A stretch of DNA of 64,000 nt from Apoda limacodes (GCA_946406115.1 OX291541.1:20243908-20307907), one strand, 5' to 3'; positions 47,857 to 59,939 are shown, numbered from the stretch's first letter. A program made the numbers and translations. Notes: a model not told the origin generated them from the sequence alone.

Positions 47857-49035
47857 AGGGGTAATTATCATAAAATAATACTGGAATGTCTATCTTGACA
47901 TTTAAGATTATTGCTATTTCCCAAGGTTCTTTATCTCGAAAGGAAAAAAACGGAACTCTTATTGACTTTGTTGTCTCCGTCCGTCCGTCTGATTTTAAAG
48001 TTGTTTTTTAATTGAAACGTCTATAAAAACATAACAGTATTTATGCTTGGCAAACTTTTCTCTAATAAAATTGTTAATGTAACCAACGATAAAGTATTTA
48101 CTGTTTCAGCATGCAACTCTAAAACTGTTACATTACCCTATTTAACTTAGTTATATTTGTCAATTAGGACACGTCGGCGTCGTTCGGTTTAATCCTACGA
48201 ATTGAATTGATTTGGAATCGTATTAACAAGTAGTTAGTCGAACTGTCCGTTCAATCAGGACAACGGTTTCGAATCAAAACGTTTTAGGTTGTAAATTCAA
48301 TTTCGTAGTTTGGTACTATTTATTTCTACAACATTCGCATAACAAAGGCTTTACATTTTATTTTATTAACCGATTTTAAAAATGGAGGTTATCTATTCGA
48401 CCCGTATATAATATATGTGTTTATAAGTTTGTCTGTATGTTCTCAAAAACCACTCATTCGATTAAGATGGTTTTCGTTATTAAATGCATATTTTTGAGTA
48501 CAGTATAGTTCAGTATAGAAATTTTTTTTTGGTACATACAATTATTACAAAAGGGTTTTGTTTTTTTTTATTATTTTTCAGGAAATTTGCTATAATAAGA
48601 CATATTGTGTGATTAATGGTAGGCTTCTACCTACTTCGGTATAAAAGATATAACCCTTCAAAGGTTGGACAGGCAGACGGGGTATGCTTATTATAATAAA
48701 GCTCCGTTGGCATTGGACCCTTTACGTACGGAATCCTAAAAAAATAATTAAAAAGCCCTTACAATTTTTTCGTGAATTGTTTCTTAAAATTCAATCCATT
48801 TCAGCTTAACCTATGTAAAGATTTTGTTATTTTATTCTAACGCAGTGACTCTTATGCAGCAAAAACAGTCTTCTTGCTGAAGAAAGTTTACGACTAAAGC
48901 AAAATTCCACGTGAGCGAACTATACTATAGCTATAGCAAACTTTCACTCTGATATCAAGGAGTTGCTGTAAAAAACCCACGCTGATTATAAAATTTTGCG
49001 CTAGCGAAACCGCGAAAGCTAGTATTTCATAATGA
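47857..49035. other. Repeat-rich non-coding DNA
   Basis: It contains a scrap of the long GTTCCGTACC relative (47926-48000), a lepidopteran repeat starting accgattttaaaaatggagg (about 48369-48490), a family 3' end with gctccgttggc at 48660-48742, and a minus-strand RTE-like scrap at 48945-49022. Confidence 0.5.
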
Positions 49036-49084
49036 TCTAATACCTTTTTATGAGCAAGTCTTGTATATATGTATGTATACAAAA

Positions 49085-49482
49085 GTCTTGAACCAGTGTG
49101 TGTTGCCAGTGATGACCTACGGCACTGAGACGTGGCCGCTAACTATGGGCCTTATACGAAAGCTCAAGGTCGTTCAGCAGGCGCTGGGAAAGAGCTCGGA
49201 GTTTCCCTACGTGATCGAATCAGGAATGAGGAAATCCGTAGGAGAACTAAAGTCGCTGACATAGCTCACCGAATAGCAAAGCTGAAGTGGCAATGGGCAG
49301 GGCACATAGCTCGAAGAACCGATGGCCGAACCGGAATGCGCAGCGTGGGACAGCCCTCCGCTAGATGGACAAATGACCTCGTAAGGGTAGCGGGGAGCCG
49401 TTGGTTACAGGCTGCACAGAGTCGCACGCTGTGGAAAAAGTTAGGTGAGGCCTATGTCCAGCAGTGGACGTCAATGGGCTGA
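49085..49482 (+). pseudogene. RTE-type LINE reverse transcriptase C-terminus, frameshifted
   Basis: First frame: LNQCVLPVMTYGTETWPLTM then GLIRKLKVVQQA. After a frameshift near 49195 the second frame gives LGVSLRDRIRNEEIRRRTKV, ADIAHRIAKLKWQWAGHIAR, then RWTNDLVRVAGSRWLQAAQS and AYVQQWTSMG with a stop at 49480-49482. This is the post-thumb region of RTE/BovB-like LINE proteins common in insects. A block of about 15 residues after DGRTG is missing. The 3' end runs into a tgatgatgat/AT microsatellite typical of RTE tails. Confidence 0.85.
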
Positions 49483-49498
49483 TATGATGATGATTATG

Positions 49499-49520
49499 AT
49501 ATATATATATATATATATAT
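49499..49520. repeat. (AT)n microsatellite
   Basis: A perfect AT dinucleotide run at the 3' end of the RTE fragment. Confidence 0.9.
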
Positions 49521-49974
49521 GTATATAAACAATAAACTGAATAATATGACTCTTCGTGACATCTATTGGCGAGTAGTAATACTTTTTTTTCACCGTCACA
49601 GCAACACTAAAGCTACTTGACAATAGATGGCGTTGTTAGGTAAAACAAAACCTTCTTGAAAAAGATGGCGTTGTTAAAAACATGAGCAAAACTCGGTAAC
49701 CAGGTACTTTATATTACTTAAGAAACTCCCAATTCGCCTGTATCATAGTTATAGTTATGCTGACCAAGTTAACTCTGTTGTTTACGTCGCAGTATACTAG
49801 TATACATACTTAATAATCAGTACTTAAGAACGCTCAAACAAAATCTGTTCACTTATTATATAGTTAGTTAGTAATAGTTGATTACTATTTAACTATATGC
49901 TTTAATAGCTAAAATAAATCTATACTATAAAGCTATATAATTAACTACTATAACTATTAACTATTTATATTATA

Positions 49975-50250
49975 AAGCTGAAGAGTTTGTTTTTTTGAAC
50001 GCGGAACTACTGGTCCGATTAAAAAAATCTTTCAGTGTTAGATAGCTTATTTATTGAGGAAGGCTATAGGTAATATACCATCACGCTAAGACCAATAGAA
50101 GTGGAGCACCAATAAAGAATGTTTCAAAATCGGAGGTTTTTTTCCTTCTGAGAGCTTTCGCTGCGTGCGCTGAGTAAACGGTTAAAGTTTCGCAAAAATC
50201 ATGTGTGACAGAATTGTTTCCCTTTAAAAGTTCGGCTCACTATAAGCTTT
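49975..50250 (-). repeat. RTE-like tail, longer variant, antisense
   Basis: Minus strand: gcgaaactttaaccgtttac, gcacgcagcgaaagctctca, cctcaataaataagctatct, tttttaatcggaccagtagt and ttcaaaaaaacaaactcttc. Matches 36208-36597. Confidence 0.7.
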
Positions 50251-51029
50251 TTTATGCAAACCAAATTTGTTCTTTAATAAAGCATTATTTGCGAAGGTGT
50301 TTTATAAACATGATAATAAATCTTATCCAAATAAATACGTTATTCATCACAAGTATTTAATTTAAAACAAAATTGCCCTTTACATCATTCGATTTTAAAA
50401 TGACATCGCAGCAAGATAATGATCAAGTACTGCGCGCACATTTATCATGTGCAAGGCTGGCGGGCAGTCATAAGGGGGAAGGGCGGTACGTATTATTTAA
50501 AAATATTTTCACCTTCTACGTAAACAAAGTCGCGGGTTAAAGTTAGCGTTAGCCCAAAGGTACTATTACTGACTGACTGATATATCAACGCACAGCTCCA
50601 ATTTGGCACACATATAGCTATTATGATGTTGGCATGCGCTAAGAAAGGATTTTCCAAAACTCACTCCATGGCTTCATGAACTGGGGTTCAAAGTTTGTAT
50701 GGAGCACTAAGATCGCCAGGTTAATCCATCAGTAAATTTATTTTGAGTAAGAAAGTGAGGGAGAGGGAGGGAGGGATAGAGAGAGAACGTCAAGTATGAG
50801 TAGGTTTTTTTCTAGAATTGAGGACTCGCCGTAAGAATCCTACGCTGATAACCAAATTGAGGGCGGGCAAAGCCGCTGGGAAAAGCTAGTTACACATGAA
50901 TTTAAAGATTGGTTTTAACTCTAAAAGGTTACGAAAGCACATTGTTGGAAAATGGTAAATAAACATTGAAAATAATACATTTTAGCATGCTTTCCGTCAT
51001 AGAATCTTGGAATTGAGTATTTAAAAAAA
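50251..51029. other. Repeat scraps
   Basis: Positions 50565-50720 (gactgactgatatatcaacg, cacagctccaatttggcaca) are a known-looking retroposon tail with a relative at 55120-55310. An antisense RTE-like scrap sits at 50808-50892. A (GAGG)n run is at about 50757-50775. Confidence 0.5.
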
Positions 51030-51206
51030 TAATTAAAAGTAATAAATTGATTAAAAGTAAAAACAAAAAATAATATTCGGTAACCAGAACACATTTTTGT
51101 AAAATAAACATTAAACAAAATAATTAAAAGTAATAAATTGATTAAAAGTAAAAACAAAAAATAATATTCGGTAACCAGAACACATTTTTGTAAAATAAAC
51201 ATTAAA
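51030..51206. repeat. Tandem duplication, unit 91 bp
   Basis: The block aattaaaagtaataaattga .. attcggtaaccagaacacat .. gtaaaataaacatta begins at 51031 and again at 51122, with almost no differences. A third, strongly diverged unit may lie at 51301-51395 (gacggtaaccagaaaagatt). Because 91 is not a multiple of 3, shifted copies of the same peptide appear in two minus-strand frames. Confidence 0.85.
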
Positions 51207-52477
51207 AATAATACGTAAGCTAAGCTGTTCTTACATTACTTACATTTTACATTTACATTTTACTTATATTTTAGTTGTTCCGCCATTAAATCATGCAATT
51301 AAAAAAAGTAATTGATCAAAAGTTCAAACAAAAAAGACCACACATATCTACATGAATAATTAATAACTCTAGACGGTAACCAGAAAAGATTTTTAATGCG
51401 CTTTCAGGAAGAGAGTCCACGCCGCACGTCCGTCACGCATCCGTCCACCTATGTGTTAGATTGGTCGCGCTACACATACGCCTGTAAGAGCAGTTTAGCT
51501 TACGCTGGACGTGGCTTGAACGCAATAAAAACTTAAACATGTCATGGTCAAAATGCTATGACCTAAAAAAGTTGACTAAAGAGGCTGAATGATACAAGGC
51601 AGGGAAACAAGTGTAATAGCGGTTAATAGGGAAGGCCTATTTATTAGTGGACTGCACTCAGTTAACTGTCTGTCTGTCACAAAAAAATATTTCAAAAACA
51701 GATTGACTCAGAAATTTGACAGCTATTTACCTGGAAATGTTAGCCCTTCGAAAATAGAACAAGGCTTTACAATACAACTTGGTATAAGGTGAGGCTAGTC
51801 CACCATGAATAATGTATGATTCCTTGACAGTTTTTTATGAACGCACTTATTGTGGGGAGTTTTTCCACATCGTGCGGATAGTGACCGGTCGAATCCATCC
51901 TCGGCCGTTACGGGTTTCATTTGTTAGGCAGGTACTTACGGTTGGAGATAAAACAAAAAAAATTAAAAAGGGCGAATTTAAATAGTTATTTAATAATATT
52001 CATTATTTCATTAATTGTTTCAAAATAGGATTATTGTTAATAAACAAAGTGATTTATTATAAAAAACAATCTTAAATTTTAAGTCAAGCGTTGACAAGAA
52101 TTTCTGATAGGTACTAAATCTGTATTTCGGCAGATTCTATATAAATAAAAACAGAAATGTTATGTTGTCATGTTTATTACATTCTTATTTCAACAACAAT
52201 TTTTACCGATTTCTTTTATTAATTGGGAACCCAATGCAAATATTATACATTTGCTTTTTCGACGATGTTGACTAACATCAAAGTTAATTTTTTTGTGGCA
52301 AATTAGCGACAACTTAGTGTAAAATTAGAAATTAATTAATAACAATTATATCACAAAGTTATAGAAAATCTATTACAGATTTATTTTCAGCTTGGCATGG
52401 TTACTTGAAATTTTATGTAATAAATATTGTTTCCACTAAGTACATACATATAACTATAAGGAGTTATGGATTAAAAA
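51207..52477. other. AT-rich, no gene recognised
   Basis: A GC-rich patch at 51415-51510 and a tRNA-like scrap near 51885 (accggtcgaatcc) were seen; neither could be classified. Confidence 0.35.
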
Positions 52478-52926
52478 TAGAAAAACTGGCCAAGTGCGAG
52501 TCCGACTCGCGTACGAAGGGTTCCGTACCATTATCTATAAAAACGGCAAAAAAATCACGTTTTTTGTATATGAGCCCCCTTAAATATTTGTTTAATTTTA
52601 ACTTTATTATTGTAAAGTGAATATATAACTTAATATACTGTGAATATCTTAAGCGTCTACCTGTTTCCGTTATCAATACCGAGCAAAAACGAGCAAAAAA
52701 AATCACGTTTGTTGTATGGGAGTCCCCATTAATATTTATTTTATTCTGTTTTGTAGTATTTGTTGTTTAAGCGGCAACAGAAATACATCATCTGGGAAAA
52801 TTTCAACTGTCTTACTATCACGGTATATCATGTATACATACTGATGACAGACAGACAGACGGACAGACAGCGAAGTCTTAGTAATAGGGTCCCGTTTTGT
52901 ACCCTTTGGGTACGGAACCCTAAAAA
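52478..52926 (+). repeat. Dispersed repeat, GTTCCGTACC family, long copy with internal duplication
   Basis: Starts aactggccaagtgcgagtcc and gaagggttccgtaccattat. Ends gggtacggaaccctaaaa. The internal block acggcaaaaaaatcacgttt is repeated about 147 bp later (about 52691 on). It ends with a run of acagacagacggac. Confidence 0.8.
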
Positions 52927-53942
52927 CAAGAGGGTCATCAGTTAATTCTAAAGGCTATTCTGTAACAAAAATAATATAAATAATGTGTAAAGGTATTGCA
53001 GTAAGACAGTGAAAAGCTGCAAAGAGTAGGATAGGTTAACTCTAGCCTAACTTTTCAAGGTTCCGTGTCATAATGGTAAAAAGACATCCTTACGGTGAAG
53101 CTTCGGTATCTGTCCGCCTCACTGTATGTCACAGCTGTATTGTTACTACAAATGAATCACTAATTGCAAGAAGGGCACATGCTCATATATACATTGAGCA
53201 AGCTTTTCGACGCTAAACCTACGTTTTCTCAAAAAAAGGCTAATCAGTCCTTTATAGTTTCTGAGATATAAGACAGCCGATTAGCCCCTTCAATGCAATA
53301 ACGGCACAACAACCATGCCAACGTGTCCTTTATGCACAAATTACAGTCTGCCATACCAAATTATTTGTTTGGAATTTGTTTTTAAGCTTTAAGGTTGACT
53401 TTGCTTCATTTCCCGTCAGCCAGTTGACAACTCTACTTAGGCAGGACTGATATTTATATCCTCTTATTTCAATAGGACAGATTACAAAACGCGAACTCTA
53501 TGTCGTAGATAGACTCAGTGAGACTACCGAAGTTAGTTTGATGATTTAAATGTATTACACGTTAACAAATTGATAAAAAATATAAAAGGCATCTTTTAAT
53601 GTTGCGAGCTTGGAAACTTGAAAAAAATATAAAAAATTCATCCAAAAAATCACGGTTTTCTTAAAAAAATCACTATGATTATTGAAATCATGATTTTTTC
53701 AACCATGTCACTTATACCTCGATCTTTTGGCCACTGATGGCCTAAGCCTCCTTTCTCTGAATAGATATCTGTGTTCCTGAACTGGTAAATAACGACAGCT
53801 ATGGCAACATTCAGTACAAAATGTAACAAAGATAGTAATTTTTTCTGGAACTATGACTGTTTATGTATAGTCACAAACCTTTGTTTACGTAAAGAATCGA
53901 CGCTGTGACGTCACGTAATGTGATCAAAACTTTTAGTAGTTC
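52927..53942. other. Repeat scrap and AT-rich DNA
   Basis: A truncated relative of the long dispersed repeat lies at 53058-53270 (aggttccgtgtcataatggt). A perfect TGACGTCA is at 53906-53913. No gene recognised. Confidence 0.4.
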
Positions 53943-54065
53943 TTAACAAATTGCTCGTAAAGCTTCCGGAAGTTCTTTAGTGAAGTAGCAGCGGTCTGGC
54001 TTTTCGCGAACCCAATTAATGGAAGTAAGAGATCTAAAACCCACAGTCCTTGTTCTATTAGCCAT
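53943..54065 (-). CDS. Short unexplained ORF
   Basis: The minus-strand ATG at 54065 opens a 40-residue frame, MANRTRTVGFRSLTSINWVR then EKPDRCYFTKELPEALRAIC, ending in TAA. A different frame across the same DNA (53933-54115) is also open, so at least one is fortuitous. I recognise no family. The clean amino-acid composition, unlike the AT-driven K/N/I/F frames elsewhere, is the only reason to list it. No splice sites, Kozak preference or promoter argue strongly for it. It may be a fragment of a retrocopy. Confidence 0.15.
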   Translation of the reverse strand: MANRTRTVGFRSLTSINWVREKPDRCYFTKELPEALRAIC

Positions 54066-57031
54066 ATAAATAACACTTTTCTTTGCAACATTAAGTTTTT
54101 ACGCTTTTCTGACATTGGATAGCTTTAGCTTAGTAGTTTTGTTAGTATTTTGGAATGCACGACGAACGATACACTGATTGTAATAAATTATTTAAAAGAT
54201 TTTAGCGTAAAATTACAAAAATTTCCGGATTCTGTTAAAAGGATACACTGATAGATTATGGTCTGGATCATAATCAAACCTAACTTTTTGATTAACGGTG
54301 AGCAGGAGAGACCACTGACCAGATCACAGTTATAAAAATATTGTTATATATAAATAGATATTTTCATTATTTACTGGAAAATTTGTCACGTTCTCGATGT
54401 TAATCGCTAATGGATAATTTTATTCTATAAATAATAATAATAAATAGATATTTTTGGACATAACACGCAGCGCCGTCTAGCCCCAAAGTAAGCAGAGCTT
54501 GTGTTATGGGTACCAGACAACAAATAATAACTAATAATAAATAATAACGGCCACGAATGCATATATTACTTTTTTTTGCAAGTCTAAGAGATAAGAGCAT
54601 TTTTGATAACCAACGCCGTCATGCCGGAGCATTTATAATATTATAAACAGGTGACAGTTCAAATAAGTATTCACCGTACAATATTATTGCATAATAATTT
54701 GAACAGCCAATACTCAATATAGTAATAACAGTCATTCAGTACCAAACACGTTGATTTATTTGCAAGTGTTCAAATTTCGATATGCTTCATGGACGTTAGA
54801 CCTAGATCCTTAACACATTGATGCATTAAAATATAGGATGTCGTACCGTTTTTTTAGCAATATCATTTCCAATTAATTTTGTTTGTAACAAAGTAATACA
54901 AGTGTTGACATGTCGGTCCACACAAATTATTTTAAAAGCTTTAAGCATCCTCTGTTGACTGTACACTGACGCCAAAGAAATTATCAAACTTGGACATATA
55001 ATGGCTCCGATTTTACTAAAAACGCAAAAAAAATGTAGCGTTATATCGCTTTAGCTATATACCTACAACTGAAATCATCTACTATAGCAAAACAACGTTC
55101 CCAGGGACTGACTAGTCTGTATATATATATAAAACTGACTAACCGACTGATTTTATAATGTACAGCCTAAGCAGCTGAGTCTGAGAACTTTAAAATTTAG
55201 CATGTGGCTACCTAATTTGACATAGGGCTTATTAAGGAAGGATTATGAAAAATTCATCCCCTTAAGGGATAAAATGGGGGTTTTTAAAGCTTTTTTTAAA
55301 GCATAAAAATTGGTATTAGGCCCTTGGGTTGTAAATTAAGATTGACGTGGTTCACCGTTTGAATTGAAAATTGAAGTTCAAACTTTAGACTGGATTTTAT
55401 CAGAAGGTACGTACTTTTTCTAGGTACGTTATTTTTGATAATGTTGAGGGATAAGTCCTTTCTAGTAACACTGGGCACAAATTTAAAATCTTGACTTTTC
55501 TAAAATTAAATGCAAATCCAATTAAAGAAAAGAAGAATAGTGAAAGGCAAAACTGTTAAGAGAACTGTTGCCATCACTGACAATAACCAGTGACCTAGTT
55601 AAGATAATAAACGCCAGCTCTATAATTCTTAACAAATTACAGAAAGGAAAATTATTTGTTGTAACTACTGCAAGAAAAGTTTAGGTATTTTAAATCCTGA
55701 ATACTGGATTCCTCAACTAATAAAAATGTAAGGAAGGTGTTAAACACCCATGAAACATATATTTCTAATTTTTGTTCTATCGTAAAACAGTAAATATACC
55801 TATGCATGATTTTAACTTAAAAATAACTGTACTTTACTTTGAAACAAACAAATAGCTGTACGGAACTCTAGGTAGCGAGCCCAAATCACACTTGGAAGGA
55901 TTTTTTAATTACTCTGGTGTTGTACTGTGTAGTTAAAGCTCACTTTAGCATTAAAAAAACCGGTTTGAAAAAGTTTCTTAAATATTATGTACCTAATTTA
56001 TTAAAATTCAAAAATATTATCCACTAAAAGTATAAACTAAGCCCATAAAGCGCAAGCAGAATATTGAGCTAAGTTACTAGTTTATTATATGGCCTGTAGC
56101 TAAGTGCTCCTTTGCCGTCGCATGACGATAAATATCATTTTATTATGGTTGCTGAAATATTTTTGACATTTTTAAAAGCTCTAAGAAATACTCAGCTCAA
56201 TGACGCTCTGCCTGTTTTTGAGACTTTTATTACTTTTTTATGATTATTTGCAGTCGGTTTAATTTTTGTAGTTTAGTTTTATTAGTAGTTATTTAAGAGG
56301 GTATGCTACCTAAATTTTTTTTTTTTTTGACAAATATTTTTCCGGATCCGCTAAGCAGATCCGACTTAAATTTAATCAATGTGTTCTTCAGGATATGGTG
56401 CAAACCTTGAAAAACATAATAACACGATTAATAAACTTTTGTGCGATAACAAAATATTCCTAAACTGACCCGTTTTTTGTTTTTTAAAGTTTTAGCAGAC
56501 AAATCATCAAAGTTTTAAGTCATGTACGCTCAGTTATATATCAAGTCATCCCAAACGCTATTCAAACGTTAATTGCCTACATTGTGATAGGGATAGAGAC
56601 ATAGGATTTTTGGTTTTACAAAGGTAATACGATGGAGCACAAAGTAATAAAAACCACCAATAATATGGGCATTATTTGGAGAAATTGATCAAATAATTAA
56701 AAAAACCAATTAAAATACAGATTTTTCTCAAAATGTAATATTTTATTATTACTTGTTGCTGTTTTTTGGGCATTCTGTGTATTTTATTAGTATCCCCTGT
56801 TATTTACCATCATAACTGTTTTTATTTTATCAGGATATACCTCTTCGATCAAAAGTTATAACGCTTTCTTTGCAGTAATTCAACAGAAGGTAATTAAAAT
56901 AAAAAAAAATCTATAAAATATAAAGAAAAAAAATTGAATTTTTTTTGTCATTTTTTCCTTCGATAAAAATGGGTCTAGTTTCACCCATTTTCATATGTGC
57001 ACTTTATGAAGACTCACACTGTATGTAACCT
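54066..57031. other. Intergenic DNA with repeat scraps
   Basis: A common-looking repeat (aacacgcagcgccgtctagc, gcagagcttgtgttatgggt) lies at 54440-54560. A retroposon tail (ctgactaaccgactgatttt, aaaattcatccccttaaggg) lies at 55120-55310. The copy of the 37336 repeat is at 56312-56500. No gene recognised. Confidence 0.4.
56312..56500 (-). repeat. Repeat with gatctgcttagc palindrome, antisense copy
   Basis: Inverted, it reads aaacgggtcagtttagg, gcacaaaagtttattaatcg, tgaagaacacattga and gtcggatctgcttagcggat, matching 37580-37715 in order. Confidence 0.65.
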
Positions 57032-57453
57032 AAAAATAAATTTTAAATAAATTAAAGTCTATCTAAGTAAACCATCTTCAAATTATATAAAAAAGGTGTT
57101 AAGTTTACAAGTGCTTTGTGCAAGTTACATTGAAGTAAGGACAAACTTGTGGATTCAGGTTGTATTTTTCTATTTGTATTATAATACTTTAAAATCTTTT
57201 CCCTACCTTTTATGTCCTCTCTCAATTTAGGCTATAATTAAGGGCTCCCTTAGGTCCTTTTAGAAGACATAGGACAGACAGACGTTGTCCATTTAGCTAC
57301 AACAAAAACTAATGAGGTAAGTAAACTTGTTCCTTTAATTTAGGGTTTAATTCTACCTATCATCATTGACAAAACAATGATCATACATTATGTTTGGTAC
57401 TCATTGAAGACGGTTTACTTAGAGAGACATTAATTTCAGTTAATATTTATTTT
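57032..57453. mobile_element. 422-bp MITE candidate with about 50-bp terminal inverted repeats
   Basis: The left end (57032-57083) reads aaaaataaattttaaataaa, then gtctatctaagtaaaccatc. The right end, inverted, reads aaaaataaatattaactgaa, then gtctctctaagtaaaccgtc. No open frame of note lies inside. A target duplication is not obvious because the ends are A/T-rich. Confidence 0.65.
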
Positions 57454-57837
57454 TAAATGCTACTAACTTGTTAATAGTTTTCAAGTATGTCCAGTGAATT
57501 GTTTATTGAAATCCAAAAGTTTGTTGAACAAAGTTTAGCTCCTTTTTTGTTTTTTATTTATTTTAATTTTTATTCGAAAAAAAAGTGTAAACCATATCTT
57601 GTAGTCAGCCTGCCCCATAACACGATTCAAACAACCCCGCTATTGGGTTTTGTTTGCTCACATGCATTTTTCATTACTTCTAGTTCTAATTATCCCAGTA
57701 ACTTGAAATAAACAAGACTAATAGTTGAATAGATGTCTTACTGATGACTGTTATTTCTTTTTTATAAGGGCGATAAGTGATATTTTACAACTTTGAAAAA
57801 TCTAAGTGCCTCCCGGTTGCCCCTATATTTTAAATTG
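57454..57837. other. AT-rich, no gene recognised
   Basis: The frame at 57487-57711 has no recognisable domain. Confidence 0.35.
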
Positions 57838-58311
57838 AAAAAAACCTTCCAAGTGCGAGTCTGGCTCGCGCACCGAGGGTTCCGTGCAAACTTATTATAT
57901 GTTGTTGTATATTATTAAAAATATTTTTATTATATGATGTAATTAAAAATTTACGGTTTTCGCAATTTTTCCTTTGTCTGTACTATAAGAGGTTGCGTCG
58001 TACCAAATTTCAAGATTCTGAGTGCACGGGAAGTACCCTGTAGGTTTTGATTCCCTTGCGAGTTTCGAAAAATTTGCAGAAATAAGCGGTATAAACCGCT
58101 ATATCTTTTGATTGCGTTGGTTTAGAAGTTTGATTTTTTCACAGCTCCAAGGGATAGTGCACCTGAGTATTTGATATAAATTTTAGCTTGATACCTCCAC
58201 GCGTTCCTGAGAGAACCTGATACCTGGGAGAAATAGGGTCTTGACAGACGGACGGACGGACAACAAAGTGATCCTTTAAGGGTTTCGTTCTGAGGTATGG
58301 AACCCTAAAAA
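57838..58311 (+). repeat. Dispersed repeat, single-unit copy of the 312-bp family
   Basis: Starts aaccttccaagtgcgagtct and gagggttccgtgcaaactta. Ends tgaggtatggaaccctaa. The unit landmark gatacctccacgcgttcctg occurs once, at about 58190. Confidence 0.75.
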
Positions 58312-58929
58312 CACGATTTGCGAAAACCACAAAATTTTGAAGACATGTTTTAGGATATATTATATCTAGGTTTGCAGTGTGCTAGTTTTTTATACAAATG
58401 GTTTCAACTCAGGTTTCAAGTTAATAATAACATGTTTAAGCATTTTGAAAAACTACAGACATAGTGAGTAATCGGCTTTAAATCATGAATACAATTATTT
58501 GATCAGTAAATGACAAAAATACGTGAGAAATTCGTTTGTATGAAGCACGTGGCACTCGCTGCTAATTGTATACTCTTAATTTGTCCATGTACCTATAGGT
58601 ATATTATAACAGGACAGGTTAAAGCAGTAGTGCCCTGTTACCGAATGCACCGGCTAGGTGCTCAGAAGGAGGAGAAAAGATAGAGGGAGTTCAAAGGCGA
58701 GTAAAGAAACACTTTTCAAGGGTAAGGCAGGTTATATTAGTATACTCTTTCATTATATAGTAACAGCTTTTAATGCACAATATCCTAATCGCATAGGGTG
58801 ATTCTTAACACTTAAATATCTAGATCACAGCTACCTAATTCACAATCATATAGGACTACCTAAATAAATAGAAAGATAGCCAAACGCAAGCCTGCCTACA
58901 CAGATTTTAAGTGTAGTTTTTAAAGCTTT
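58312..58929. other. AT-rich, no gene recognised
   Basis: Nothing classified in this stretch. Confidence 0.35.
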
Positions 58930-59420
58930 TATTAGGGAACTAGTACACTCAGGTCTCTTCGGCCTAGAACCCGATTCGATGTCTTGCTCGCTGTAGGCAC
59001 CCCTCAGGTCAGCACCGCCGTAGAAAGAAGACGCGGATGGAACTGATTTTACGTGGCCTTACAGCGTGTGGTGAGTAGTGAATGTGCCGCCCGTGGCAGG
59101 CACAAGTTAAGGCCGCTCGTGGCTAGCACAGTGCAAGACCGCACGTGAACGTAGCTCGCCAGTAGCTTCGGCGTAGAGCAGGTCGCCCCGTAACCTTTGT
59201 GTGTAGCGGTGTTCAAGATAGCACCCCTACTGCACAGGCCGAATGTTTGGAGTCAAGGAGACTCCGGGCAGGCCGAGGATTTGGAGTTTAGTAGACTCCG
59301 GCCTTCCCCAGTAAAAGAACAGCAAAGCAGCTGCCGTGCGCCGTCGTTAGACAACAAACGTGCACCCGCATACAAAGACGTCTTCTCACGGACCTCAGTT
59401 TAGGCGTAGAGCCGTAGTAA
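58930..59420. other. CpG-rich island with short tandem units, origin unknown
   Basis: This stretch is much richer in GC and CpG than its flanks. At 59083-59155 a unit of about 26 bp with ccgc.cgtggc..gcaca occurs three times. At about 59237-59315 caggccga..tttggagt and agactccgg occur twice. The plus frame 59197-59403 is open but unrecognised. It could be an LTR, a LINE untranslated region or a regulatory island 2 kb upstream of the CSP promoter. Confidence 0.35.
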
Positions 59421-59939
59421 AGCAATCTATATACGTAGTATATATATACTAAGAACCGTACTGTCAAGGAGAAAGAGAAATGGATTAGCGACTTACCAAT
59501 AACTCACAAAACACAGAACGAGAGAAAATAAATATACAAAATTACCGAGGACGGTTTTCTTTTATAGCATAGAAGTAGATATGCATCAATTTGTATATGA
59601 ATAAAAGAATCCGTGAAAATAATTATCAACAGAATTTTTTCACGACTACGTCAAGTATCTACGTAAATTGAACTGTTTTGACTTAGCGATGTCAAACATC
59701 TAGAGATTCTTTGATCTCTAAATTTAAATTACCACAGTGGTAATGGACCTAAGAGCGAATGCCCGGAAACTTCGATCGTTTCCTACATCATCCTGTCCTT
59801 TACCGGAGACGGACCACCGGAAACGGTCGTTCCGTTACAATATGTAGGTTGTTTCTTAGGTATTTATGTATATGTTGTTTGTAAACCGGTTCTGACGATT
59901 TTAAACCGAATGGTTATGTACCCTTTACAGTAGTCCCGA
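59421..59939. other. No gene recognised
   Basis: A small CpG-rich patch at 59740-59840 is all that stands out. Confidence 0.35.

Larger units (their letters stand above)
49036..49709 (+). repeat. Repeat with gacaatagatggcgttg, copy 3, interrupted by an RTE LINE
   Basis: The 5' part (49036-49080: taataccttttta, tgagcaagtcttgtatat) and the 3' part (about 49540-49709: gactcttcgtgacatctatt, gacaatagatggcgttgtta, ccaggtact) are separated by the RTE fragment at 49085-49482. Roughly 150 bp present in copies 1 and 2 is missing. Confidence 0.65.

Noticed and set aside
50921..51202. Hydrophobic 93-residue minus-strand protein with an internal repeat
   Set aside because: It is the translation of the 91-bp AT-rich tandem duplication.
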